Source of the DNA: Antarctobacter heliothermus
GTDB taxonomy: Bacteria; Pseudomonadota; Alphaproteobacteria; Rhodobacterales; Rhodobacteraceae
Assembly: GCF_900188425.1 (NCBI RefSeq)
Contig: NZ_FZON01000001.1
Span: 1-64,000, forward strand
Direction of reading: 5' to 3'
Length of the DNA stretch: 64,000 bases
Under the pieces are notes generated by a model. That model was not told the origin of the DNA. It saw only the letters and a program-made list of their open reading frames with translations, and ran no database searches. Positions 35,596 through 44,860 of the stretch are shown piece after piece. Position numbers and translations under genes: made by a program. How positions within the stretch are numbered: the stretch's first letter is position 1; each line of letters begins with the position of its first letter.

Positions 35596-36984
35596 TCATC
35601 CCAAAGCCTCCAACTTCACCGCGTCAAAGCCCGCGCCCGGCACCAGCTCCACACCCGCCTTGGACATGCGCACCTCGACCCCCGCCGCGATCAGCGCCGC
35701 CTTCAGCCTGTCGACCTCGGAAAAATCCTTGCTCTGCATGGCCTCGGCGCGCACCCCGGCCAGACGGTCCGCCAATGCCGACAGATCCACTGAAACGGTG
35801 TCCCATCCGGCCAGATCCGGCGTCAGCAACCCGAGCAACCCCGCCCCGGCCTTCAGCGCTGGGGCCTCCCCCGCCGCGGCCAGACGGTGCAGCTCGGAAA
35901 TCGCACCGGCGGTGTTCAGATCGTCGGCCAATGCGGCAACCACAGGCTCGGGGATTTCGCCCGGCTCAACCCCTTCAACCATACCGCGCCACTTGCGCAG
36001 GGTGGTCTCCGCCTCACGCGCTTTCTCCGCCGTCCAGTCCATCGGCTTGCGGTAATGCGTCGACAGCATCACAAAACGGATCACTTCGCCCGGAACGCCC
36101 TGCTCCAGCAGATCCCGCACGGTAAAGAAGTTGCCAAGGCTCTTGGACATCTTCTTGCCCTCGACCTGCAACATCTCGTTGTGCAGCCAGACGCGGGCAA
36201 AATCCCCCTCAGGATGGGCGCATTTCGACTGGGCGATCTCGTTCTCATGATGCGGAAAAGTCAAATCATTGCCGCCGCCGTGGATGTCAAACGTCTCACC
36301 CAACAGCGCATGGCTCATGGCCGAGCATTCGATATGCCACCCCGGCCGCCCACGGCCCCAGGGGCTGTCCCATCCCGGCAACTCGTCCGTGGACGGCTTC
36401 CACAGGACAAAATCCATCGGGTTCTTCTTGTACGGTGCCACCTCTACCCGCGCGCCCGCGATCATGTCATCAACTGACCGGCCCGACAGCGCGCCATAGC
36501 CATCGTAGCTTTCGACCGAGAACAGCACATGGCCCTCCGCCGCATAGGCGTGACCCCGCGCGATCAGGGTTTCGATCATGGCGACCATCTCGCCGATATA
36601 GCCGGTGGCACGCGGTTCGTGATCCGGTCGTAACGCGCCCAAGGCATCCATGTCCGCGTGATACCAGCCTATCGTCTCATCGGACCGTTCGCGCACCAGA
36701 TCCTCCAACGACCCAGCCGCCCCCGCCTCCTTGCGTTTCAGCGCGGTGGCGTTGATCTTGTCGTCCACGTCGGTGAAATTGCGCACATAGGTGACGTGAT
36801 CGACATCGTAAACATGGCGCAGCAGCCGGTAGAGCACGTCAAACACCAGCACGGGCCGCGCGTTGCCCAGATGGGCCCGGTCATAGACCGTGGGACCGCA
36901 GAGATACATCCGCACATTTGTCGGGTCGATCGGGACAAAGATGTCCTTCTTCCGGGTCGCAGAGTTGGTAAAGCGAATGTCCAT
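35596..36984 (-). CDS. cysS: Cysteinyl-tRNA synthetase
   Basis: A 462-aa class I synthetase that charges tRNA-Cys. The zinc and HIGH-like region is [18 protein letters not shown], and the KMSKS loop is [19 protein letters not shown] chose ATG at 36984 ([20 protein letters not shown]) with AAGGA upstream; the longer frame adds 15 unlikely residues. A short Cys-codon reading frame lies 99 bp upstream and may control it. Confidence 0.97.
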   Translation of the reverse strand: MDIRFTNSATRKKDIFVPIDPTNVRMYLCGPTVYDRAHLGNARPVLVFDVLYRLLRHVYDVDHVTYVRNFTDVDDKINATALKRKEAGAAGSLEDLVRERSDETIGWYHADMDALGALRPDHEPRATGYIGEMVAMIETLIARGHAYAAEGHVLFSVESYDGYGALSGRSVDDMIAGARVEVAPYKKNPMDFVLWKPSTDELPGWDSPWGRGRPGWHIECSAMSHALLGETFDIHGGGNDLTFPHHENEIAQSKCAHPEGDFARVWLHNEMLQVEGKKMSKSLGNFFTVRDLLEQGVPGEVIRFVMLSTHYRKPMDWTAEKAREAETTLRKWRGMVEGVEPGEIPEPVVAALADDLNTAGAISELHRLAAAGEAPALKAGAGLLGLLTPDLAGWDTVSVDLSALADRLAGVRAEAMQSKDFSEVDRLKAALIAAGVEVRMSKAGVELVPGAGFDAVKLEALG

Positions 36985-37083
36985 GGCCTCGTCCTTCGCA
37001 AATGTTGCGGCGGGCCTAGCAACTCTCATGATGGATTGGAATAGAGGACCGTCCCGCCGTTGGCCGGGGGGACCCGACCGATG

Positions 37084-37125
37084 TCAGCAGATAATGCAGC
37101 AGGGGATATGTGCGGCGGTCGTCAT
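37084..37125 (-). CDS. Putative Cys-codon leader peptide of cysS
   Basis: A 13-codon frame encoding MTTAAHIPCCIIC, with three Cys codons (two adjacent) in its last six codons, followed by TGA. It lies upstream of cysS on the same strand. No ribosome site is visible, but a candidate promoter (TTGGCG, 17 bp, TATCAC) would start transcription almost at the ATG, so the mRNA would be leaderless. This has the form of an amino-acid-sensing uORF; the idea is inference. Confidence 0.4.
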   Translation of the reverse strand: MTTAAHIPCCIIC

Positions 37126-37131
37126 GGCGCC

Positions 37132-37160
37132 GTGATAGCAGACCGGAGGCAGGACGCCAA
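37132..37160 (-). promoter_or_regulatory. Candidate sigma70 promoter of the cysS unit
   Basis: On the minus strand, TTGGCG (37155-37160) and TATCAC (37132-37137) are separated by 17 bp. The -10 element ends 6 nt before the leader-peptide ATG. Confidence 0.4.
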
Positions 37161-37199
37161 GTCCCGCCTCACAGCCCAACTTCTCAGCCATATCCGGGG

Positions 37200-37577
37200 T
37201 CAGTCGTAGCAGACCATCTCATATTCCACCGCATCCGGTCCGTCGAAATAGAACCGGCGCCCCGGCTCATAGTCCGCATGGTTATGGGTCTCGAACCCCA
37301 GATCACGCACCCGCGCCTCTACCGCGTCCAGATCGTCGACCACGATACCCACATGGTTCAACCCGGCGCTGTTGGCATAGCGCGGCACAGCAGACGCGAC
37401 CGAGGATTTGGGCGAATACAGCGCCAGATAGCTGTCTGTTTCGCCCACATGCACCGAATAGCCGCCGTTCAGGGAATTACCCTCCCACCGGACATGCCAG
37501 TCCAGCAACCGGGTCAGAAATGCCGCCGTCGCCTGGGCGTCGGGGACGGTGATGTTGACGTGTTCCAATCGTGCCAT
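37200..37577 (-). CDS. VOC-family (glyoxalase-like) protein
   Basis: A 125-aa single vicinal oxygen chelate domain pair, starting MARLEHVNITVPDAQATAAF. Possible metal ligands are H6, H near AGLNHVGIVVDD and a Glu near the end (VEYEMV). I chose ATG at 37577. It is divergent from soxR and its promoter contains a SoxR-type box, so expression under redox-cycling stress is likely. The substrate (methylglyoxal, antibiotics or others) is not clear. Confidence 0.85.
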   Translation of the reverse strand: MARLEHVNITVPDAQATAAFLTRLLDWHVRWEGNSLNGGYSVHVGETDSYLALYSPKSSVASAVPRYANSAGLNHVGIVVDDLDAVEARVRDLGFETHNHADYEPGRRFYFDGPDAVEYEMVCYD

Positions 37578-37618
37578 CGTTCGCTCTTTCGTTCTGTTCA
37601 AGGTGGCGACAAGATCGC

Positions 37619-37637
37619 ACTTCAAGTATACTTTAAC
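37619..37637. promoter_or_regulatory. SoxR box between the VOC gene and soxR
   Basis: CTTCAAGTATACTTTAAC is a near-palindrome resembling the SoxR consensus CCTCAAGTTAACTTGAGG. Towards the VOC gene it lies in a 19-bp spacer between TTGAGT and a weak -10 (GATCTT), the long spacer used by MerR-type activators. Confidence 0.65.
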
Positions 37638-37669
37638 TCAAGAACAATCTTCTCAGGTTTTTCAACGGC

Positions 37670-38125
37670 ATGAACAAATCGGGACTGACAATCGGCGAAA
37701 TCTCGACCCGCACCGGCCTCGCCGCGTCAGCCATTCGCCACTACGAATCCGAATCCCTCGTCTTTCCCGATCGCAACGCGGGCGGGCAACGGCGCTATCA
37801 GCGGGCCGATGTCCGGCGATTGTCCTTTGTGATGATCGCGCAGCAACTGGGCTTTACCCTTGCCGAAATCAGAACCGAGCTGTCGACCCTGCCGCAGGAC
37901 CGCGCCCCGACCAAGGCTGACTGGACGCGCATTTCCCGCCGCTTCGGGCAGGTGCTGGACGCCCGCATCGACCGGATGACCGCCCTTCGGCAACGTCTGG
38001 ACAGTTGCATCGGTTGCGGCTGCCTGTCGTTGCAAAGCTGCAAGCTCTACAACCCCGAGGATCGCGCCGCGCGCGCTGGGGCCGGCCCGCGCTACCTGAT
38101 GGGGGATCGGCCGCTGGACGAATAG
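37670..38125 (+). CDS. soxR: Redox-sensitive transcriptional activator SoxR
   Basis: A 151-aa MerR-family regulator. The winged helix is LTIGEISTRTGLAASAIRHY, and the [2Fe-2S] ligands are the four cysteines in CIGCGCLSLQSC. This is the full SoxR signature. It is divergent from the VOC gene, which is its probable target; no soxS is present, as is usual outside enterics. Confidence 0.95.
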   Translation: MNKSGLTIGEISTRTGLAASAIRHYESESLVFPDRNAGGQRRYQRADVRRLSFVMIAQQLGFTLAEIRTELSTLPQDRAPTKADWTRISRRFGQVLDARIDRMTALRQRLDSCIGCGCLSLQSCKLYNPEDRAARAGAGPRYLMGDRPLDE

Positions 38126-38149
38126 CCCCGCGCAGGCCATGCTGGCGGC

Positions 38150-38494
38150 ATGAGCCGCGATATCGTCAATGATATCTGCCGCGCCCAACCCGGCGCGGAG
38201 TGGTCCGACCCTTGGGGCGGTGGCCACGACGCATGGAAGGTGGGCGGCAAGATGTTCGCCTGCATCGGCAGCATGGGGGACGGCGTTTCGGTCAAGACCC
38301 CCTCTGTCGAAGATGCACAGCTCCTGATCGACCTGCAGCGCGCCACCCGCGCGCCCTATTTCCATCGCTCCTGGGTTTTGCTGGACTGGGACGCCATCCC
38401 GCCAGTGGAACTGCGCGACCGGATCGAAACGTCATATCGGATCGTCTTTTCAAAACTCACCAAGAAAGCGCAGCGCGCCATCACCGGGAATTGA
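38150..38494 (+). CDS. MmcQ/YjbR family protein
   Basis: A 114-aa MmcQ/YjbR (CyaY-like fold) protein. Typical segments are VNDICRAQPGAEWSDPWGGG, KMFACIGSMGDGVSVKT and APYFHRSWVLLDWD. It follows soxR by 24 bp on the same strand and could be co-transcribed. The function of this family is not settled; DNA binding has been proposed. Confidence 0.88.
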   Translation: MSRDIVNDICRAQPGAEWSDPWGGGHDAWKVGGKMFACIGSMGDGVSVKTPSVEDAQLLIDLQRATRAPYFHRSWVLLDWDAIPPVELRDRIETSYRIVFSKLTKKAQRAITGN

Positions 38495-38662
38495 CCTCGA
38501 CGGCCCGCCTCCCCGAGTGTCTGTTTGCTGGTGAGCCTTGATGCGCAATACCTCACCGACATGGCACTCCAACCGCCCGACCGGAGGCCGCAGGCCGCCG
38601 GACGGGTCAAACAGCGCGCGCGCCAGCGCGCTCCGCCGGATCACACCGCCGCCAGCACGTCC

Positions 38663-39820
38663 CTACTGGTCGCGCGCCGCCTCCAACGCGCGATAGGTGG
38701 CGACGTTGCGGTTGTGTTCATCCAGCGTCACCGCAAAGTTATGACCGTCTGACGGATTCAACGTCTTGGCCACGAAATAGATGTAATCCGTGTTCGCCGG
38801 GTCCAGCGCCGCCTCGATGCTGGCACGGCCAGGATTGGCGATGGGCGTCGGAGGCAGACCATTGATCACATAGGTGTTCCATGGCGTTTCCTTGCGCAAC
38901 TCTGACTGGCGCAGCCCCCGGCCCAACACGCCCTGCCCCTCTGTGACACCATAGATCACCGTCGGGTCGGTTTGCAGGCGCATGCCCTTTTCCAGCCGGT
39001 TCACAAAGACGCTGGCGACCTCGCGCCGCTCTTGCGGGCCGCCGGTTTCCTTTTCGATGATCGAGGCCAGGATCAGCGCCTCTTCGGGGCTTTCCAGCGG
39101 CAGGCCCGATGCGCGGTTCGACCAGGCCTGTGCAAGGATCACTTCCTGCGCCTGCTGCATGCGCGTGATCACCTCGGCGCGGGTGTCCCCGACCCCGATT
39201 TCATAGCTGTCGGGGGCCAGACTGCCTTCTGGCGGCACGTCTACCGCGCCCTCAAGCACGTCGATCTGTTTCAGCTCCTCGACCACCTGCCAGCTGGTCA
39301 CGCCCTCGGCCAGCGCCACGCGGTAACGGGTGTCTCCGGCCTCTTTGACACGGGTGTAGACCTCGGGGATGTCGCCCTCACCGGGGTCAAAGCTGGCGCG
39401 CTCTTCATAGCGCCCCGTCACCGGGTCGATCTCGCGCACCTGCACCGTGGCGCGGGTGATCCCGATCCGGTACACCACCTCTGTCCCGCAGGTCGAGGCA
39501 CCGCCACGGGTGACAATATCGGTGATCTCTGTCATCGAGGCGTGTTCCGGCACCAGATAGCTGCCCGCCTTCAGGGCCTGCGCCCGGTCGGTGTAATCCG
39601 CGCCAAGGCGAAAGATCATCGCGCTGGACACCGCGCCCTGATCCGACAGATCCTCAGACACCGCGCGCATGTTGGTGCCGCGCGGCACCTCCAGGCAGAT
39701 CGGCGCGTCAAGCGGCCCTTCGGCCGAATACTCGGACTGGCCCCAGATCAGGACGCCGCCGAAAAGGAACAGCGCGACAACCAGAAAGGTCAGCGCGTTC
39801 GAGGCGATACTGCGCCACAT
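38663..39820 (-). CDS. mltG: Endolytic murein transglycosylase MltG
   Basis: A 385-aa inner-membrane-anchored YceG/MltG that cuts nascent glycan strands. One N-terminal transmembrane segment (ALTFLVVALFLFGGVLIWG), a LysM-like part, then the catalytic core with Glu in ASIIEKETGGPQERREVASV and the downstream QTDPTVIYG. It follows fabF by 6 bp, an arrangement common in proteobacteria. Confidence 0.95.
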   Translation of the reverse strand: MWRSIASNALTFLVVALFLFGGVLIWGQSEYSAEGPLDAPICLEVPRGTNMRAVSEDLSDQGAVSSAMIFRLGADYTDRAQALKAGSYLVPEHASMTEITDIVTRGGASTCGTEVVYRIGITRATVQVREIDPVTGRYEERASFDPGEGDIPEVYTRVKEAGDTRYRVALAEGVTSWQVVEELKQIDVLEGAVDVPPEGSLAPDSYEIGVGDTRAEVITRMQQAQEVILAQAWSNRASGLPLESPEEALILASIIEKETGGPQERREVASVFVNRLEKGMRLQTDPTVIYGVTEGQGVLGRGLRQSELRKETPWNTYVINGLPPTPIANPGRASIEAALDPANTDYIYFVAKTLNPSDGHNFAVTLDEHNRNVATYRALEAARDQ

Positions 39821-39826
39821 GGGGGA

Positions 39827-41089
39827 TTACTCCGGTTTGCCGAAGATCACGCTGGCGTTGGTGCCGCCAAAGCCGAAAGAGTTCGACAGCGCATAGGTGA
39901 TCTTGCGTTCGCGTTTGGCGTTGGGCGCAAGGTCGATCGGGGTTTCGACCGCCGGATTGTCAAGATTGATGGTCGGCGGGACCACCTGATCGCGGATCGC
40001 AAGGATCGAAAAGATCGCCTCGATCGCGCCAGCGGCGCCCAGCAGGTGCCCGGTTGCCGACTTGGTCGACGACATGGTCGCATTGGACACGGCATCGCCC
40101 AACATACGCTCCACCGCGCCCAGTTCGATGGTGTCCGCCATGGTCGAGGTGCCGTGCGCGTTGATATAGTCCAGCGCGTCGGGCGTCAGGCCCGCGTCCT
40201 TCAACGCCGCCCGCATCGACCGTTCGCCGCCATCGCCGTCCGAGGCAGGCGCGGTGATGTGATAGGCGTCGCCCGACAGGCCGTAGCCGCAAACCTCGGC
40301 ATAGATCTTGGCGCCGCGCGCCTTGGCGTGTTCGTATTCCTCCAGCACCACAACGCCCGCGCCTTCGCCCATGACAAACCCGTCACGGTCGGCGTCGTAA
40401 GGGCGGCTGGCCTTTTGCGGATCGTCGCCGCGCTTGGTCGACAGCGCCTTGCAAGCGTTGAACCCGGCGATGCCGATTTCCGAAATGGCCGCCTCTGCGC
40501 CGCCCGCGATCATCACGTCGGCGTCGCCGTATTTGATCAACCGCGCCGCATCGCCGATGGCATGCGCGCCGGTGGAACAGGCGGTCACAACCGCATGGTT
40601 CGGGCCCTTGAAGCCATAGCGGATCGACACGTTGCCGGAAATCAGGTTGATCAGCGCGCCGGGGATAAAGAACGGCGACACCCGGCGTGGACCCTTGTCC
40701 CGGATCAGCAGCGCGGTTTCCGCGATGGAGTTCAGCCCGCCGATGCCAGAGCCGATCATGACGCCGGTGCGCAGGCGGTCCTCTTCATCCTCGGGCGTCC
40801 AGCCGGCATCCCGCACCGCCTGATCGGCAGCGGCAATGCCAAAGCGGATGAATTCATCCACCTTGCGCTGTTCCTTTTTGTCCATGTAGTCGTCGACATT
40901 AAAGGTGCCGTCCGTGCCGTCACCATACGGAACTTCGCAGGCATAGGTCGTGGCCAGATGGCTGGCGTCAAACTTGGTGATGGTGCCCGCGCCGGACTGT
41001 CCGTCCAGCAGGCGTGACCATGTTTCTTCCACTCCGGACGCCAGTGGCGTGACAAGCCCCAGCCCGGTGACAACTACGCGACGTGCCAT
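39827..41089 (-). CDS. fabF: Beta-ketoacyl-ACP synthase II
   Basis: A 420-aa KAS II that elongates fatty acids. The nucleophile Cys is in VVTACSTGAHAIGDA, the catalytic histidines in NAHGTSTMADTIE and TKSATGHLLGAAG. I chose ATG at 41089 (MARRVVVTGLGLVTPLASGV). acpP and fabG, usually upstream, are not adjacent here: the next gene upstream is divergent. Confidence 0.96.
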   Translation of the reverse strand: MARRVVVTGLGLVTPLASGVEETWSRLLDGQSGAGTITKFDASHLATTYACEVPYGDGTDGTFNVDDYMDKKEQRKVDEFIRFGIAAADQAVRDAGWTPEDEEDRLRTGVMIGSGIGGLNSIAETALLIRDKGPRRVSPFFIPGALINLISGNVSIRYGFKGPNHAVVTACSTGAHAIGDAARLIKYGDADVMIAGGAEAAISEIGIAGFNACKALSTKRGDDPQKASRPYDADRDGFVMGEGAGVVVLEEYEHAKARGAKIYAEVCGYGLSGDAYHITAPASDGDGGERSMRAALKDAGLTPDALDYINAHGTSTMADTIELGAVERMLGDAVSNATMSSTKSATGHLLGAAGAIEAIFSILAIRDQVVPPTINLDNPAVETPIDLAPNAKRERKITYALSNSFGFGGTNASVIFGKPE

Positions 41090-41275
41090 GCGCCTGCCCT
41101 TCTGTTCGTTCGCTCTTGGTCCGGTCATAACGCGCGAAGCCGTGCAGGGGCAAGAGGATGCCGCCGCGATCGGCAGATCGACGTCGATGCGTGTATGGCG
41201 GGGCCAGCAACGAAACCCGGACAATTGCGGCCAATTCGGGTATGGTGGCCAGACCTGCTGCCCGGGGATGATCAA

Positions 41276-42148
41276 ATGCTGTATCGACTGGCCCTAGCCA
41301 CCGTCTGCCTGTTGTCCCTTGGCGCGGCCCCCGTCCGCGCGGACGGGTTCATCAACCCCGATCCGGGGCCGGTCACGGGCTGTTTCAACACAGACGCCCG
41401 TCGCGCGTCGCAGTTTGACAAGGGGCATTCGCCTAGCGCACGGTCGCTGACGCGGGCGGACGCCAAGTTGACGGCATTGGCGCAGGGCGCCGGTTTGGTG
41501 GAAACCTGTCTCACTACGCCGAACGGTCAGCAAACCTATATCGCCTACGGTGATATTCTCTATCGATATGAGCACTTGCAACAAAGCCATTGCATGGCGC
41601 TTCGGCTGCGGGACAACAAGATGCTGGCCGTGGGAACCTGCTTTCCCGACCGGGTGATGCGGGACGCCGGGATCCGCACCGGCCATATGCGTGTGCACCT
41701 TGGCCCTGCCGCATCGCAGCAGACCTTTGAGGTGGTGCCCGTCGCCGCTGCACTCCTTCCGACCGGGCCGGCAGCTGTGCTGCAAGTGGTCGGGGGCGAC
41801 AGAAAAGTGCCCACGGCCCCGATCCTGAAACACGCCACGGCAGACCCGATGCCCGGGCAACGGGCCATTCTGGTGTTCCATACGTCGGATGGCGTGCTGT
41901 CGATCATCGACACAGAGTGTCAGGTCGCCGCTCCGACGCCTCGGTCAAATCTGTCTCCGGGCAGTTTCCTGAACACCTGCCGCGGCAGCGTTCCCACCGG
42001 AGGCGGGTTGCTGCTGGACGCCGAAACCTACGAATTGCTGGGGATCCAGACCGGCTGGCGCGGTGATGGCCTGATGAAGGCCACCCGCCCCACTGCCCTG
42101 CTGGACGCATTGGGCATCGGCGATGACGCCCTTTTGTCCAAAGACTGA
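41276..42148 (+). CDS. Secreted degenerate trypsin-like protein
   Basis: A 290-aa exported protein with a signal peptide ending near residue 22. The pattern follows a trypsin-2-like fold, but the His site reads MLAVGTCFPDR (Thr in place of His) and the Ser site reads TCRGSVPTGGGLLLD (no GNSGS). It may be an inactive protease that binds rather than cuts. Several Cys pairs could form disulfides. Divergent from fabF. The fold assignment is tentative. Confidence 0.6.
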   Translation: MLYRLALATVCLLSLGAAPVRADGFINPDPGPVTGCFNTDARRASQFDKGHSPSARSLTRADAKLTALAQGAGLVETCLTTPNGQQTYIAYGDILYRYEHLQQSHCMALRLRDNKMLAVGTCFPDRVMRDAGIRTGHMRVHLGPAASQQTFEVVPVAAALLPTGPAAVLQVVGGDRKVPTAPILKHATADPMPGQRAILVFHTSDGVLSIIDTECQVAAPTPRSNLSPGSFLNTCRGSVPTGGGLLLDAETYELLGIQTGWRGDGLMKATRPTALLDALGIGDDALLSKD

Positions 42149-42182
42149 CCTGGGGTAACTGTCCGGTCCAGTTCGTTTCGTG

Positions 42183-42980
42183 TCAGGCCCAGTCGCTGCC
42201 CAGATCGGCGCGCGCCCGCGTGACCCAGTGGTCCTGCAACCAGCCGGATGGCTTGGCATAGCGGATCACTGACCCGCTGTATCCGGCGATGGCCTCTGGC
42301 ATCTTGGGTCGTCCGTGAAAACAGACCACGCGGGCATCCTGTGGCAGGCGCGGCGCGCGGAAATAGTTGCCCGGAAACGGGTTGCAATCATATTTGAACG
42401 ACACCACCCAAGGGTCGGGAATATAGGTGAACACCTCCCGCCCCATCGCCTTGTGCGAGGTATAGCGCTGTTCCGAGCCGCGCGCCTCTTCGACCTCGGC
42501 ATAGGGGTTGGCGGCGAGATCGTCGTACAGGAACCCGTGCAAGGCCGGATCAAAGCGAAAGACCGATCCGTGCCCAGTGGGCCGCCCCTTGCGCTTTTCG
42601 GTCCAATCGTGGCGCATCGCCACCATGCCGGGGGCCAGGTCGTGGATCTCATCCAGCGACCCGGTGATCACCACGTCCAAATCGAACCCCAAAACAGGCC
42701 CCGCCAGATCCGGCACCAATCCGGGCCGAAACAGCGAGGTCTTGCGCATCGCCCCTTGCCGGTTCGCCACCGCAAGCGCCGCGTTCATCGGTTCGGCAAA
42801 GGGTTCCACCGGCAGGCCCAGCACCTCGATATCCGGATGCAGCCCCTCGCCGTGTTCGGTCATGCAGAAAAACCGCACCGGGCGCGACAGGTTGCGCCGC
42901 ACGCCCGAGTATAGCCGGTTGACGTATTCGGGACCAAACAGCGTCCCCCACTTGATGCACATGACGTTGATCGGTGACAT
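42183..42980 (-). CDS. Glycosyltransferase-like protein
   Basis: A 265-aa protein starting MSPINVMCIKWGTLFGPEYV at 42980, with AGGGAC upstream. The nucleotide-sugar region shows VLGFDLDVVITGSLDEI, a DxD-like acidic motif as in GT-A enzymes. The segment CFHGRPKMPEAI near the end is shared by this group. Probably cytoplasmic and cell-surface related; donor and acceptor unknown. A longer open frame upstream is not coding. Confidence 0.78.
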   Translation of the reverse strand: MSPINVMCIKWGTLFGPEYVNRLYSGVRRNLSRPVRFFCMTEHGEGLHPDIEVLGLPVEPFAEPMNAALAVANRQGAMRKTSLFRPGLVPDLAGPVLGFDLDVVITGSLDEIHDLAPGMVAMRHDWTEKRKGRPTGHGSVFRFDPALHGFLYDDLAANPYAEVEEARGSEQRYTSHKAMGREVFTYIPDPWVVSFKYDCNPFPGNYFRAPRLPQDARVVCFHGRPKMPEAIAGYSGSVIRYAKPSGWLQDHWVTRARADLGSDWA

Positions 42981-43229
42981 CGCGCGTCCCTGCCTTTGCT
43001 GTTGCGCGGCAGATAGCAACGCGGGCCCCAGAATACCAGCGGTTGATACCAGCGCTTGCAGCGGCGGCCCGCCGGGTCTAGACAAGATGCAGACCCAACA
43101 GGACGGAGGACAAGATGGAGATTGCATCCCCCCTCCGGGCCGCGCGCTGAACACCAGCCCGCCGCCCGTGCACGCACACCGGGCCGCCTCCGGCGGACCC
43201 AATTGCATGTCTGAACGGGACTTATCGCA
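42981..43229. other. Intergenic region upstream of rsgA
   Basis: A 249-bp divergent region. It contains an 11-codon frame, MEIASPLRAAR (43113-43148), with a good ribosome site (GGAGG) just upstream; this may be a leader frame for rsgA or chance. GC-rich inverted repeats occur near 43185-43197. No other gene is visible. Confidence 0.4.
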
Positions 43230-44270
43230 TTGACAGATGACACACTGACCGGCCTTGGATGGTCGGACCATTTTGCACGCCAACTGACGCCAGAGGATGC
43301 TGGCCTGACCCCTGCCCGCATCGCCGAGGTTCACCGCGACCGTCTGCGCGCCGTCACTCTTGCGGGTCAGGTTGACCTCTTGCCCACGGAATCCACAGGC
43401 ACCTATGTCGTGGGCGACTGGGTTCTGAGCAACAGCACCCATGCGGTGCGGCGCCTGACCCCGACCGGCGAGATCACCCGACGCGCCGCCGGGCGTGACG
43501 TCAGGATGCAGCGCATCGCAGCCAACGTCGACACGCTGGGCATCGTCACCAGCTGCAACGCCGATTTCAATGTTGCACGGCTGGAACGCTATCTGGCGCT
43601 GGCGCATTCCGGCGGCTGCCTGCCGCTGATCGTGCTGACCAAACCCGACATGGCCGTGGATGCGGATGACTACCTGAGGCAGGCGCAACGCCTGTCTCCG
43701 CTGGTGACCGCGATCAGCCTGAACGCCCGCGATCCCGAGGAGGTGGCTCGCCTGACCCCGTGGTGCAAGAACGGCCAGACACTGGCGCTTGTCGGGTCAT
43801 CGGGTGTGGGCAAGACAACGCTGCGCAATGCGCTGACCGGAGAGGACGCCGCAACACGCGGCATCCGCGAGGATGACGCCAGGGGCCGCCACACCACCAC
43901 TAACCGCAGCCTTGCGCCAACGCTTGCGGGCGGCTGGCTGATCGACACGCCGGGGATGCGCGAATTGCAATTGGCAGATGTGGGCGACGGCATCAGCGCG
44001 GTCTTTGACGACATCGAGGAACTGGCGCTGACCTGTCGGTTCCGCAATTGCGCGCATGAGGGCGAACCGGGCTGCGCCGTGCAGGCCGCCATTGCCGCCG
44101 GAGATCTCGACGCGGACCGCCTGGCCCGCTGGGGCAAACTGCGGCGCGAGGATCGCCACAACTCTGAAACGGTGGCGGAATCGCGCGCGCGCGGCAAAGC
44201 CTTCAACCGTGTGGTCAAAGAGGCCATGTCCAAGAACAAGCGCAAGCGGCCCCCCGGCGACACCGCCTAA
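43230..44270 (+). CDS. rsgA: Ribosome small-subunit GTPase RsgA
   Basis: A 346-aa circularly permuted GTPase that helps 30S maturation. After an N-terminal OB fold, the G motifs appear in permuted order: KPDM (G4), then GSSGVGKTTLRNAL (G1) and DTPGMREL (G3), followed by a zinc knuckle in TCRFRNCAHEGEPGCAVQAA. The start codon appears to be TTG at 43230; I see no better in-frame ATG. A 9-bp hairpin follows the stop. Confidence 0.94.
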   Translation: MTDDTLTGLGWSDHFARQLTPEDAGLTPARIAEVHRDRLRAVTLAGQVDLLPTESTGTYVVGDWVLSNSTHAVRRLTPTGEITRRAAGRDVRMQRIAANVDTLGIVTSCNADFNVARLERYLALAHSGGCLPLIVLTKPDMAVDADDYLRQAQRLSPLVTAISLNARDPEEVARLTPWCKNGQTLALVGSSGVGKTTLRNALTGEDAATRGIREDDARGRHTTTNRSLAPTLAGGWLIDTPGMRELQLADVGDGISAVFDDIEELALTCRFRNCAHEGEPGCAVQAAIAAGDLDADRLARWGKLRREDRHNSETVAESRARGKAFNRVVKEAMSKNKRKRPPGDTA

Positions 44271-44281
44271 CACGCCCACTT

Positions 44282-44303
44282 GCGGACAGGCCCCCCTGTC
44301 CGC
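44282..44303 (+). terminator. Hairpin after rsgA, possible terminator
   Basis: GCGGACAGG (44282-44290) and CCTGTCCGC (44295-44303) form a perfect 9-bp stem with a CCCC loop, 11 bp after the rsgA stop. It lacks a T-run. The remaining 240 bp up to tRNA-Leu hold no gene I can support. Confidence 0.45.
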
Positions 44304-44545
44304 ATCGGCGGTATGGTTCCTAACCGGCGGACACGTCATGCTGGCGATAATGGGCTGATCTGTAGCGGCAGGCATCGAAGACCGCCCGTCTGTCGAGACA
44401 CGCAAGCACCCGGTCCGGTTTGCCAACCGCGATCCCGACGATTGCTGATCGGCCTTTCAGCCTGATGGTCGCTTGCAAATCCAGCCGGCCCGCTCGTTTT
44501 GTCCCGAGACAAAGCGACGGCAGTCCAGAATGATGGTCTGATATG

Positions 44546-44631
44546 TGGTGCCCAAGGTGGGATTCGAACCCACACACCCGCAAAGGCGGGGGATTTTGAA
44601 TCCCCTGCGTCTACCGTTCCGCCACTTGGGC
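44546..44631 (-). tRNA. tRNA-Leu (CAA)
   Basis: An 86-nt class II tRNA with encoded CCA. Acceptor GCCCAAG pairs with CTTGGGC, discriminator A. Anticodon arm GGGGA-TTCAAAA-TCCCC gives CAA. A variable arm (CGCCTTTGCGGGTG) and the T arm GTGGGTTCGAATCCCAC are present. Confidence 0.97.
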
Positions 44632-44860
44632 ACGGACCACGTCTTTAGCCGCCCGCATTTGTCTGGACAAGGGCGATTTGCAACAGCGATGACAAAACCC
44701 GCCATAGCGGCAACCACACATACATGCCTACGTCATGTGCAACGCCACACCCGGCGTCAAAGGTGCGGCGGTCAATGGCTGGCGCCCACGCAGCCGATTT
44801 GCTAACCGGAGGCAAATCACGGACGCCCTCTTGCGCGCCAAAAGGCCAGGAAACTCCTTT

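Noticed and set aside
42508-43233. Plus-strand open frame ending at the rsgA start
   Set aside because: Most of it is antisense to the glycosyltransferase gene, and its end near the rsgA start is probably chance.
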